Shown: piece by piece, positions 1 through 6,050 of the stretch
Numbering within the stretch: position 1 is the first letter of the stretch
Layout: the number at the start of each line of letters is the position of its first letter
Notes under the pieces: model-generated
Told to the model about the DNA's origin: nothing
What the model saw: only the letters and a program-made list of their open reading frames with translations
Database searches by the model: none
Made by a program: the position numbers and the translations under genes
Assembly: GCA_011051855.1 (NCBI GenBank)
Contig: DRKG01000379.1
Coordinates: 1-7,322, forward strand
Length of the DNA: 7,322 nucleotides
Direction of reading: 5' to 3'
Source: a bacterium
Lineage (GTDB): Bacteria > Planctomycetota > UBA1135 > UBA2386

Positions 1-506
1 GCGGCGGCGAAGCCGTGTGCGATCGAGGTCAGTGTCGCATGCCAGGGCAGGTGTTCGGCGCTCTCGACGTGGTGGTAGGTGCCGGGCACGACCCGCTTGC
101 GGGCGTTGACCGCGTTCTTCCAGGACGCGATCGCCTCTGGGGTCGGAGGGTCGCCGGTCTCGATCCAGCGTTCCAGCAGAGCTCCCACGTGCGCCTCGAT
201 GTGCGTGCCCGGATGCCAGGGCTCACCCTCCTGAACCGGGCCCAGTTCCCAGTTCTTGACCGTGTTCTCGTCGACGACGAACAGCGCCGCGAGCTGGCGT
301 TCCGACAGGCCGCGCTGCTTGCGGGCGGCCGCCAGCCGCTCGCGCAGCGGCGGCTTGCCGGCGATCTCCTGGTAGGGGGCTCCCGCCGATGGTTGCGGCT
401 CGGTGGCGAACTCGCCCTTCGGCAGCACGTACGTCAGGAGTTGCCCGACGACGACCATCGCGAAGATCAGGACGAGCGAATGCGGGAAGCGGCTCGGCTT
501 GTTCAC
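1..506 (-). CDS. YfcC/DcuC-type membrane carrier with HTH-like insertion (N-terminal part, runs off window)
   Basis: I translated the complement of this stretch by hand. It is open for 168 codons from a GTG at 506 down to the left edge, so the C-terminal part is outside the window. The start FPHSLVLIF (residues 7-15), a single hydrophobic helix (about 10-28) ending in LTYVLPKGEF (24-33), and the later RVVPGTYHHVES (138-149) followed by LPWHATLTSIAHGFAA (153-168) follow the opening of the YfcC family of the C4-dicarboxylate anaerobic carrier superfamily. These are inner-membrane carriers of organic or amino acids; the substrate cannot be told from this part. In the relatives I recall, the GEF and VPGTYH motifs lie about 10-25 residues apart. 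Here they are about 105 apart, and the gap holds a segment that reads like an XRE-type helix-turn-helix (residues 52-89). No Shine-Dalgarno is visible. An ATG at 517 meets a stop after four codons, so GTG is the best start. Family call fairly good; insertion is seen directly, its function is unknown. Confidence 0.72.
   Translation of the reverse strand, partial: MNKPSRFPHSLVLIFAMVVVGQLLTYVLPKGEFATEPQPSAGAPYQEIAGKPPLRERLAAARKQRGLSERQLAALFVVDENTVKNWELGPVQEGEPWHPGTHIEAHVGALLERWIETGDPPTPEAIASWKNAVNARKRVVPGTYHHVESAEHLPWHATLTSIAHGFAA
239..353 (-). other. XRE-like helix-turn-helix segment inside the carrier gene
   Basis: This encodes residues 52-89 of the carrier. LRERLAAARKQRGLS resembles XRE helix 1 and the turn, ERQLAALFVVDENTV resembles helices 2 and 3 of the HTH, and KNWELG (84-89) resembles the usual WExG end of the recognition helix. 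A further probably helical stretch follows (residues about 103-133, GALLERWIETGD in its middle) before the carrier sequence resumes at RVVPGTYH. The carrier frame is continuous through the segment with no stop or shift. The resemblance is by eye only. Confidence 0.55.
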
Positions 507-517
507 GGCGCAATCAT

Positions 518-534
518 GGCGCGGTTTCCGCGCC
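518..534. repeat. Perfect 7-bp inverted repeat upstream of the carrier start
   Basis: The sequence ggcgcggtttccgcgcc is a perfect palindrome with 7-bp arms and a 3-nt centre. It lies 11 nt upstream of the GTG of the minus-strand carrier gene and within the short divergent region shared with manA. It could be an operator for a dimeric regulator or a hairpin in the carrier mRNA leader. No T-run follows on either strand, so an intrinsic terminator is unlikely. In GC-rich DNA a stem of this size can also arise by chance. Confidence 0.5.
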
Positions 535-575
535 GTTGCGACGGTTTGCCGCGTGAGCCGATCTGCCGGAGTCGC

Positions 576-581
576 TACACT
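576..581 (+). promoter_or_regulatory. Weak -10-like box for the manA operon
   Basis: TACACT matches four of six positions of the TATAAT consensus and stands out in a GC-rich region. A start of transcription about 7 nt downstream would fall near 588-590. No acceptable -35 hexamer is found at 16-18 nt spacing; TTGCCG at 546-551 is too far away. The call is tentative. Confidence 0.22.
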
Positions 582-625
582 TCCACGGCTTGGAACCCCA
601 CTGCACGCCGCCGACCGGATCCCAA

Positions 626-1582
626 GTGCTCGCGCCTTTTCTGTTGGAACGCCGCCTTCTGCCCAAGGTCTGGGGCGGCAGGGCGCTGGAGTCGAAACTC
701 GGCATCCCGCTGCCGGCGGGTGCCGAGCCGATCGGCGAGGCTTGGGAGCTGTTCGATCGCCCCGACGGGTCGAGCCGGCTGCGCGGCAGCGACGGCACGC
801 TCTCGGATCTGGTGCGCTCCCACCCGGAGGAACTGGTCGGAGCGGGGGTGCCGCTCGGCCACGGCGGCACGTTCCCGTTGCTGTTGAAGTTCCTCGACGC
901 CCACCAGGGCCTGTCGCTGCAGGTGCATCCCGACGATCGGCAGGCGAGCGGCGACATGGGCAAGGACGAGTGTTGCCTGATCCTGCACGCCGCTGACGAC
1001 GCGCGTATCGTGCACGGCGTCAAGCCCGGCGTGACGAAGGAGCAACTGCTCGCCAGCTGGCAGACGCCGGCGGTCGAGGACCTGCTCTACTCGTTCCGCC
1101 CGAAAGTCGGGGATTTGGTGCACATCCGCCCGGGCACGCCGCACGGCATCGGCCCGGGCGTGGTCGCGTTCGAGGTTCAGGAGAACAGCGATCTGACCTA
1201 CCGCTTCTACGATCGAGGCCGCGATCGCGACCTGCATGCCGACGAGGCGTCGCGCGTGCTGGAGGTGGAAGCGCACGAGGCGCCGCCGGTCATGCGTTCG
1301 ACCTCGCTCGCCGACGGCGGCGAACTGTTGCTCGCGACCGAGCACTTCGTGGTCCGGCGTTACCAACTCGCCCGCGCCTTCGAATTGCCCACCGAAGCGG
1401 CCTACCTGACGATCACTGTGCTGGGCGGTTCGGCGCGGGTGCGCTGGGACGAGCGCGGAGTGCGCGGCGATCTGACCGTCGGCCGCAGCGATACCGTGTT
1501 GGTGCCGGCGAGCCTGGCGCGGGTGCTCGTCGAACCGCAAGGTGACGTCGATGTCGTCGTCTGCGGGCCGGGGGCACGCTGA
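626..1582 (+). CDS. manA: Mannose-6-phosphate isomerase, class I (phosphomannose isomerase)
   Basis: The protein interconverts mannose 6-phosphate and fructose 6-phosphate, a zinc-dependent cytoplasmic step linking mannose use and GDP-mannose supply to glycolysis. With the GTG start at 626 it has 318 residues, the size of short class I enzymes. The start region ends in LLPKVWGG, the family's usual first motif. Zinc ligands are all present: Gln99 and His101 in LQVHPDD, Glu115 in KDECCLIL, and His173 in RPGTPHGIGPG. EVQENSDLTYRFYDR follows as the second typical block, and a second cupin-like half makes up the C-terminus. A TTG at 590 would add 12 residues (MEPHCTPPTGSQ) without family support, so GTG 626 is preferred, although neither has a clear Shine-Dalgarno. 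The stop TGA shares its last base with the ATG of the next gene, so this is the first gene of the operon. Confident in function, less in the start. Confidence 0.93.
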   Translation: MLAPFLLERRLLPKVWGGRALESKLGIPLPAGAEPIGEAWELFDRPDGSSRLRGSDGTLSDLVRSHPEELVGAGVPLGHGGTFPLLLKFLDAHQGLSLQVHPDDRQASGDMGKDECCLILHAADDARIVHGVKPGVTKEQLLASWQTPAVEDLLYSFRPKVGDLVHIRPGTPHGIGPGVVAFEVQENSDLTYRFYDRGRDRDLHADEASRVLEVEAHEAPPVMRSTSLADGGELLLATEHFVVRRYQLARAFELPTEAAYLTITVLGGSARVRWDERGVRGDLTVGRSDTVLVPASLARVLVEPQGDVDVVVCGPGAR

Positions 1583-2541
1583 TGGCCAGGCGTCACGAAG
1601 ATCGCAAACCGGGGCAGCGGTTCGCGCGCGGCGGCAGCGCCGCCCGGAAGCGCAGTGCCACCAAGAAGAAGACCGCCGGCAAGAAGCCGGCGCGCCGGCA
1701 GCCGCAGCGGGGCAGCAAGCGGCGCCAGGAAGGACTCGTCGTCAAGCCGAGCAGCGTGCTCGGCAAGCAGTCGTCGACACGCTCGGATGGCAAGGTCCGC
1801 CTCAACCACTTTCTCGCCAAGGCGGGCGTCTGTTCGCGCCGCAACGCCGACGAACTGATTGCGAGCGGTCGCGTCGAGGTCAACGGCGAGCTGGTGACCG
1901 AGCTCGGGGTGCGCGTCGATCCGGCGAGTGACGACGTGCGCTTCGATGGCTCGCGATTGCAGCCCGAGAAGGCCGTGCACGTGCTGTTCAACAAGCCGAA
2001 GGGTGTCGTGTGCACCAACGCGCGCCACGAGCAGAAGAAGCGCGTCATCGACCTGTTGCCGACGATTCGGGGTCGCATCTTCACCGTCGGCCGCCTCGAC
2101 ATGGACAGCGAAGGGCTGATCCTGGTGACCAACGACGGCGCGTTCGCGCAGGAGATGACGCACCCGCGCTACGGCGTGCGTAAGCTCTACTCGGTGGTCG
2201 TGCGCGGCCGTCTCGAGGACGCGCAACTCGACAAGGCGCGCGGCGGCGTCTGGCTGAGCGAGGGACCGACCGGCGGCATGGAGCTGAAGATCGAGCGCCT
2301 GACCAAGGAGCGCACCTACCTGAAGGTGACGCTGCGCGAGGGCAAGAATCGCGAGATCCGGCGGGTGTTCGCCAAGCTCGGCCACCCGGTGATCTCGCTG
2401 AAGCGCGTGCGCATCGGCAACCTCAGCCTGCACGGGCTCAAGGCGGGCGGTTGGCGATTCCTGCAGGCGCACGAGGTCGCGCGGTTGCGCGAAACGGCGC
2501 GCGGTGAGGTCGACGACGTGGTGGAGACGAACCGTAGATGA
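1582..2541 (+). CDS. RluB/RsuA-family 23S or 16S rRNA pseudouridine synthase
   Basis: The enzyme isomerises a uridine in rRNA to pseudouridine. The 319-residue protein has a lysine/arginine-rich N-terminal extension (residues 1-70), an S4 RNA-binding domain (71-101: VRLNHFLAKAGVCSRRNADE with GRVEVNG at its end), and the catalytic domain. The latter opens with VLFNKPKGVVCT (134-145) and contains GRLDMDSEGLILVTNDG (170-186), where Asp173 is the expected catalytic aspartate. TLREGKNREIRRVF (250-263) and VISLKRVRIGNLSL (270-283) are the closing motifs of the RluB/RluE/RsuA branch. The S4 domain and general pattern favour RluB (23S), but RsuA or RluE cannot be excluded. It overlaps manA by 1 nt and the next gene by 4 nt (ATGA), implying translational coupling. 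The basic extension is longer than in the E. coli enzyme's N-terminus and may contact rRNA. Confidence 0.92.
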   Translation: MARRHEDRKPGQRFARGGSAARKRSATKKKTAGKKPARRQPQRGSKRRQEGLVVKPSSVLGKQSSTRSDGKVRLNHFLAKAGVCSRRNADELIASGRVEVNGELVTELGVRVDPASDDVRFDGSRLQPEKAVHVLFNKPKGVVCTNARHEQKKRVIDLLPTIRGRIFTVGRLDMDSEGLILVTNDGAFAQEMTHPRYGVRKLYSVVVRGRLEDAQLDKARGGVWLSEGPTGGMELKIERLTKERTYLKVTLREGKNREIRRVFAKLGHPVISLKRVRIGNLSLHGLKAGGWRFLQAHEVARLRETARGEVDDVVETNRR

Positions 2542-3875
2542 CGGACCTGAACTTCGAGATGTTGCCCGACGTCGAGGTGGTCGAACTCGACAACGGTTTC
2601 CGTGCGTTGCTGGTCGAACGTGGGCCACTGCCGGTGGTCGCGACGGTGTGTTGGTATCACGTCGGCTCGCGCGATGAACGCACCGGCGAAACCGGTCTCT
2701 CGCACTTCCTCGAACACATGATGTTCAAGGGCACCAGCAAGTACGCCAAGGGCGAGATCGATCTGCTGACGAGCAAGATGGGCGGCAGCAACAACGCCTA
2801 CACCAACACCGACAGCACCGTCTACTACTTCTCGCTCGCCGCCGATCGCTGGGAGACCGCGCTCGAGATCGAAGCCAGTCGGATGCGCGGCTGCCTGCTC
2901 GACCCGGCCGAGTTCGAGAGCGAGAAGAACGTCGTGCTGGAAGAACTGGCGATGGGCGAGGACGAGCCGTGGCATCCGCTCTACCACCTCGCCGAGGCGA
3001 CGCTCTACCAGGCACACCCGTATCACCACCCGGTGATCGGTTACCGCGAGGACCTCGAGCGGCTGACGGTGCAGCAGATGCGCAGCTACTACGAACGTCA
3101 CTACGGGCCCAATCGCGCCTTCCTGACCGTGGTCGGCGCGATCGACCGCCGGCGTGCGCGGCGTCGCATCGAGCAGTTGTTCGGCAAGCTGCCCAGGGCC
3201 CAGGAGCGGGCGGTCGCGATCCGCGAGCCGGAGCCGCAGGGCGAGCGGCGCGCGGTGCTGCGCAGCCCGCACTCGGTCGTCCGGCTGTGCCTCGGGTTTC
3301 CGACCTGCCGCGTCGGCGAACGCGACGATTACGCGCTCGACCTGCTCGCACACGAACTCGGCAACAGCAAGAACAGTCGCCTCTATCGTCGCCTGGTGGT
3401 GGCCGACCGCACGGTGTCGGACGTCAGCGTGATGAACGAGACCCGCGAAGATCCCGGCGGGTTCTTCGTGCTCGCCGAGCTGCACCCGGGCGCGGATCCC
3501 GGCAAGGTCGAGCGGGCGATCCGCGAAGAGGTCGCGGCGCTGGTGCAGGAAGGCGTGGCCGCGCGAGACCTGAAGCGCATCCGCACCCAGATCCGCGCAT
3601 CGTTCCTGTTCCAGAACGAAGCGGTGCTCGATCAGGCGATGAAGCTGGCGCGCTTCGAGGCCGCCACGCCCGATGGCTACCGCACGCTCGGTGACGTCCT
3701 GCCCACCTACGACGCGATCACCCGGCGCGAGTTGCGGGAGGTGGCGCGGCGTTACCTCGGCTTTGATCGCGCGGCGGTCGTCTGGGCGATGCCCGCCGAA
3801 CCGGCGGCCAAGCCACGCCCGCAGAAACGGAGTTCGGACAAGGGCAGGCGGGCGCAGAAGGGGGGCACGAAGTGA
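2538..3875 (+). CDS. M16-family zinc metallopeptidase, catalytically intact member
   Basis: This 445-residue protein is an insulinase/pitrilysin-family peptidase, M16B-like in size. The inverted zinc motif is in HFLEHMMFKGT (residues 56-66): His56, catalytic Glu59, His60. The third zinc ligand is Glu136 in VVLEELAMGEDEP, 76 residues after His60 as in the family. MGGSNNAYTNTDSTVYYF (81-98) is the typical block after the active site. The C-terminal half has the substrate-binding pattern HELGNSKNSRLYRRLV (272-287). There is no signal peptide or membrane segment, so a cytoplasmic location is likely. The last 22 residues form a Lys/Arg-rich tail (AKPRPQKRSSDKGRR) that is not part of the fold. The start overlaps the upstream stop as ATGA and has GGAG 11 nt upstream. 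The next gene encodes an inactive homologue, so the two probably act as a pair. Substrate unknown. Confidence 0.93.
   Translation: MTDLNFEMLPDVEVVELDNGFRALLVERGPLPVVATVCWYHVGSRDERTGETGLSHFLEHMMFKGTSKYAKGEIDLLTSKMGGSNNAYTNTDSTVYYFSLAADRWETALEIEASRMRGCLLDPAEFESEKNVVLEELAMGEDEPWHPLYHLAEATLYQAHPYHHPVIGYREDLERLTVQQMRSYYERHYGPNRAFLTVVGAIDRRRARRRIEQLFGKLPRAQERAVAIREPEPQGERRAVLRSPHSVVRLCLGFPTCRVGERDDYALDLLAHELGNSKNSRLYRRLVVADRTVSDVSVMNETREDPGGFFVLAELHPGADPGKVERAIREEVAALVQEGVAARDLKRIRTQIRASFLFQNEAVLDQAMKLARFEAATPDGYRTLGDVLPTYDAITRRELREVARRYLGFDRAAVVWAMPAEPAAKPRPQKRSSDKGRRAQKGGTK
3856..3865 (+). promoter_or_regulatory. Ribosome binding site of the second M16 gene
   Basis: The purine run agaagggggg ends 6 nt before the GTG at 3872. 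It supports GTG, not a downstream ATG, as the start, and lies inside the basic-tail codons of the preceding gene. Confidence 0.55.
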
Positions 3876-5125
3876 GCAAGCTTCCCGTCCGTCTGACGAT
3901 CGCCGAGCGGCAACTGAGCAGCGGCCTCACGCTGTTGGCGGTCGAGAATCCCGGCGCGCCGACCTTCGCCTGCGTGGTTTCGCTCGAGGTGCGCGCTGCC
4001 GACGAGGATCCGAAGCTGCCGGGGGTCTCCAATCTGGTCGGCGAGTGTCTCGACGAGGGCACCGAGCGCTACGACGCGCTCGCCCTGGCGGCTGCCGCCG
4101 AGGGAATCGGCGCGGTGCTCGAAGGCAACCATCGCGGCGGCGTGGTGATGTGTCCCGCGTCCGAGCAGAAGAAGGCCACTGATCTGCTGCGTCAGGTGGT
4201 GCTCCGGCCGAGCTTTCCCGCGCGCGAGGTGCGGCGGGTGAAGGATGAGGTGCTCACCGAGATCCTGGCTGAACGCGACGACCCGCGCACCGTCGCGGCG
4301 CGCCGGTTTCGCAAGCAGGTCTACGGCAAGCACCCCCTGGGGAGGCCGCCGCAGGGCACCGCCAAGTCGGTTGCGGCGATCAAACCGAAGCACCTGCGCG
4401 ACTTCCACGACACCTGGTTTCGGCCGGCGGGCGGATACGTGGCCGCGGCCGGCCCGTTCTCGACCGAAGAGTTGCTCGACCGGCTCGAGCGCTCGTTCCG
4501 TTCGTTCCGCGGTGAGGCGCCCGAACACGTCGAACTGCCGACGATCAAGCTTCCCGACGCGACCACCGACGTGCACTTGCCGATGCCGCGTGAGCAGGTG
4601 CACGTGTTCCTCGGCCACGTCGGCATCCGCCGGACCGATCCGGACTTCTACCGCTTGTCGGTGATGGACCACATCCTCGGTTCGGGGCCGGGATTCACTT
4701 CGCGCTGCTCGCGCAAGCTGCGCGACGAGCAAGGTCTGTGCTACGCGGTCAGCGCCGGCATCACCGGCAGCGCCGGCGAACAGCCGGGTACGTTCACCGC
4801 CTACATCGGCACCTCGGCCGCCAATCGCGGCAAGGCGGTCGACGGTTTCCTGCACGAGATCCGGCGGATTCGCGAGGAACCGCCGGAGGCGACCGAGCTG
4901 CAGGACGTGAAGGACTACCTGACAGGCAGCTTCGTGTTCGCTCTCGAACGCAACAGCAACCTCGCGGCCTACGCGATCCGCGCGCGCCGCTTCGGACTCG
5001 GTTTCGACTTTCTCGAGCGCTACCCCGACATCATTCGTTCGATCACCGCCGAGCAGGTCCGCGAGGCGGCCGAGCGACATCTGCACCCGGACCGGCTGGC
5101 CATCGTCAGCGCCGGCGCGACCTGA
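3872..5125 (+). CDS. M16-family peptidase homologue lacking the zinc site
   Basis: This 417-residue protein has the two-half M16 architecture but no active site. Aligning GVSNLVGECLDEGT (residues 51-64) with GLSHFLEHMMFKGT of the upstream protein puts Asn54, Gly57 and Glu58 where His, Glu and His of HxxEH should be. The C-terminal half keeps the substrate-binding block: GSGPGFTSRCSRKLRDEQGL (270-289) followed by Cys290 and Tyr291, with the Arg and Tyr typical of M16 beta-subunit-like members. In mitochondrial processing peptidase and many bacterial pairs, an active and an inactive M16 subunit form a heterodimer, and the same is inferred here. There is no signal peptide. The GTG start overlaps the upstream TGA by 4 nt (GTGA) and has a good purine-rich site. 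nif3 begins 2 nt after its stop. Confidence 0.9.
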   Translation: MSKLPVRLTIAERQLSSGLTLLAVENPGAPTFACVVSLEVRAADEDPKLPGVSNLVGECLDEGTERYDALALAAAAEGIGAVLEGNHRGGVVMCPASEQKKATDLLRQVVLRPSFPAREVRRVKDEVLTEILAERDDPRTVAARRFRKQVYGKHPLGRPPQGTAKSVAAIKPKHLRDFHDTWFRPAGGYVAAAGPFSTEELLDRLERSFRSFRGEAPEHVELPTIKLPDATTDVHLPMPREQVHVFLGHVGIRRTDPDFYRLSVMDHILGSGPGFTSRCSRKLRDEQGLCYAVSAGITGSAGEQPGTFTAYIGTSAANRGKAVDGFLHEIRRIREEPPEATELQDVKDYLTGSFVFALERNSNLAAYAIRARRFGLGFDFLERYPDIIRSITAEQVREAAERHLHPDRLAIVSAGAT

Positions 5126-5127
5126 TC

Positions 5128-5919
5128 ATGACCACCCCGACTCTCGCCGAAGTCCTCGACCTGTTGCACGAGATCGCGCCGCTCGAACTCGCGGCCGATT
5201 GGGACAACGTCGGGCTCTTGTTGCGGCCGCAGGAGGTGGCGCGGGTGGCGCGCTGCATGCTGACGATCGATCTGACCGAAGCGGTCGTCGACGAGGCGCG
5301 CGAGTTCGGCGCCGATCTGGTGGTCGCCTATCACCCGCCGATCTTCAAGCCGATCGCCCGGCTCGACGTCGCCGATGCGACCCAGCGCCGCATCCTGAAG
5401 GCGCTGCAGGCCGGGTTCGCGGTCTACTCGCCGCACACGGCGCTCGATGCCGCCGCCGGAGGGGTCGCCGATTGGATCGTCGAAGGCGCACTCGGCAGTG
5501 ACGCGCCGACGTCGCTGCGAGCCTGCGGTGACGGTGAGTTCGGCCGCCTCGTCGAACTCGGCAAGCCGGTTGCCTGGCGCACCCTGCTGGAACGGCTCAA
5601 GCGACACTTCGGAGTGAAGGATCTGCAGGTCGCGCGGCCGGCGGGGCGGGCGGGCAAGGTGCGCACCGTCGCGGTCGCCGCTGGGGCTGGCGGCTCGATC
5701 GTGCGCGGCACGGGGGCGGACGTCTACGTGACCGGGGAGATGTCGCATCACGACGTGCTCGCGGCCGTCGCCGCCGGCACGTCGGTCGTGCTCGCCGGCC
5801 ACAGCAACACCGAGCGCGGCTACCTGGTCGAGCTCGCGCGCGCCCTGTCGTCGGAGTTCGGCAAGGGGCTGTCGGTCCGGACGGCGCGCGCCGATCGCGA
5901 CCCGCTGGCCCACGTATGA
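5128..5919 (+). CDS. Nif3-like dinuclear metal centre protein (NIF3/DUF34 family)
   Basis: The protein has 263 residues, the size of short Nif3/YbgI proteins without the PII-like insertion. The family forms toroidal hexamers with a two-metal site; a GTP cyclohydrolase-type annotation is often attached but the physiological reaction is not settled. Typical blocks: LELAADWDNVGLLL near the N-terminus (19-32), VVAYHPPIFKPI (65-76) with His69, SPHTALD (101-107) with His103 and Asp107, TGEMSHHDVL (202-211), and GHSNTERGYL (224-233) with His225 and Glu229. The first residue of the usual His-His pair is Tyr68, as in eukaryotic NIF3L1-type sequences. The ATG at 5128 lies 2 nt after the preceding stop and has no obvious Shine-Dalgarno, suggesting translational coupling. 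The frame is also open upstream across the end of the M16 gene, but that part is a shadow without family resemblance. Last gene of the operon. Confidence 0.92.
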   Translation: MTTPTLAEVLDLLHEIAPLELAADWDNVGLLLRPQEVARVARCMLTIDLTEAVVDEAREFGADLVVAYHPPIFKPIARLDVADATQRRILKALQAGFAVYSPHTALDAAAGGVADWIVEGALGSDAPTSLRACGDGEFGRLVELGKPVAWRTLLERLKRHFGVKDLQVARPAGRAGKVRTVAVAAGAGGSIVRGTGADVYVTGEMSHHDVLAAVAAGTSVVLAGHSNTERGYLVELARALSSEFGKGLSVRTARADRDPLAHV

Positions 5920-5953
5920 CGTTGCCGTAGTCGTTTTCGCTGGTCGGCTCAAT

Positions 5954-5975
5954 CATCGGTGCCATCGTGCCGATG
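5954..5975 (+). repeat. Inverted repeat just after nif3
   Basis: catcgg and ccgatg form a 6-bp stem around a 10-nt centre that can extend by two wobble pairs and one C-G pair to leave a 4-nt loop. It lies 34 nt after the nif3 stop. No T-run follows, so it is not a classical intrinsic terminator. It may be a 3' stabilising hairpin of the operon mRNA or part of the porin leader. Confidence 0.35.
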
Positions 5976-5999
5976 GGGGAATGTCGGCTGCGTTCCCCC
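5975..5999 (+). repeat. GC-rich hairpin in the leader of the porin-like gene
   Basis: gggggaa (5975-5981) and ttccccc (5993-5999) form a perfect 7-bp stem with an 11-nt loop. It shares its first base with the preceding inverted repeat. The right arm (C-run plus CTC to 6002) can instead pair with GAGGG at 6009-6013, so alternative folds exist. No T-run follows. I found no convincing promoter for the porin-like gene anywhere in 5920-6050. Confidence 0.4.
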
Positions 6000-6050
6000 C
6001 TCGGAGAGGAGGGAGGCGCAGGCCCCTCGTTTACCCCAGGCAGACGATAG

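Noticed and set aside
15..996. Two plus-strand open frames (15-887 and 403-996) covering the carrier gene and the start of manA
   Set aside because: Arg-rich, low-complexity translations with no family resemblance; they are antisense or out-of-frame shadows of the carrier gene and manA.
1402..5086. Long minus-strand frames opposite the operon (1402-2628, 2316-3485, 3752-5086)
   Set aside because: They are in the codon-position register expected for antisense shadows of GC-rich genes, have His/Arg/Ala/Val-rich compositions and lie opposite clearly conserved proteins.
4738..5127. N-terminal extension of the nif3 frame across the end of the M16 gene
   Set aside because: The extension is Arg-rich shadow sequence and Nif3 homology begins right after the ATG at 5128.
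5954..5999. Intrinsic terminator after nif3
   Set aside because: Stems are present but neither is followed by a T-run on either strand; they are kept only as inverted repeats.
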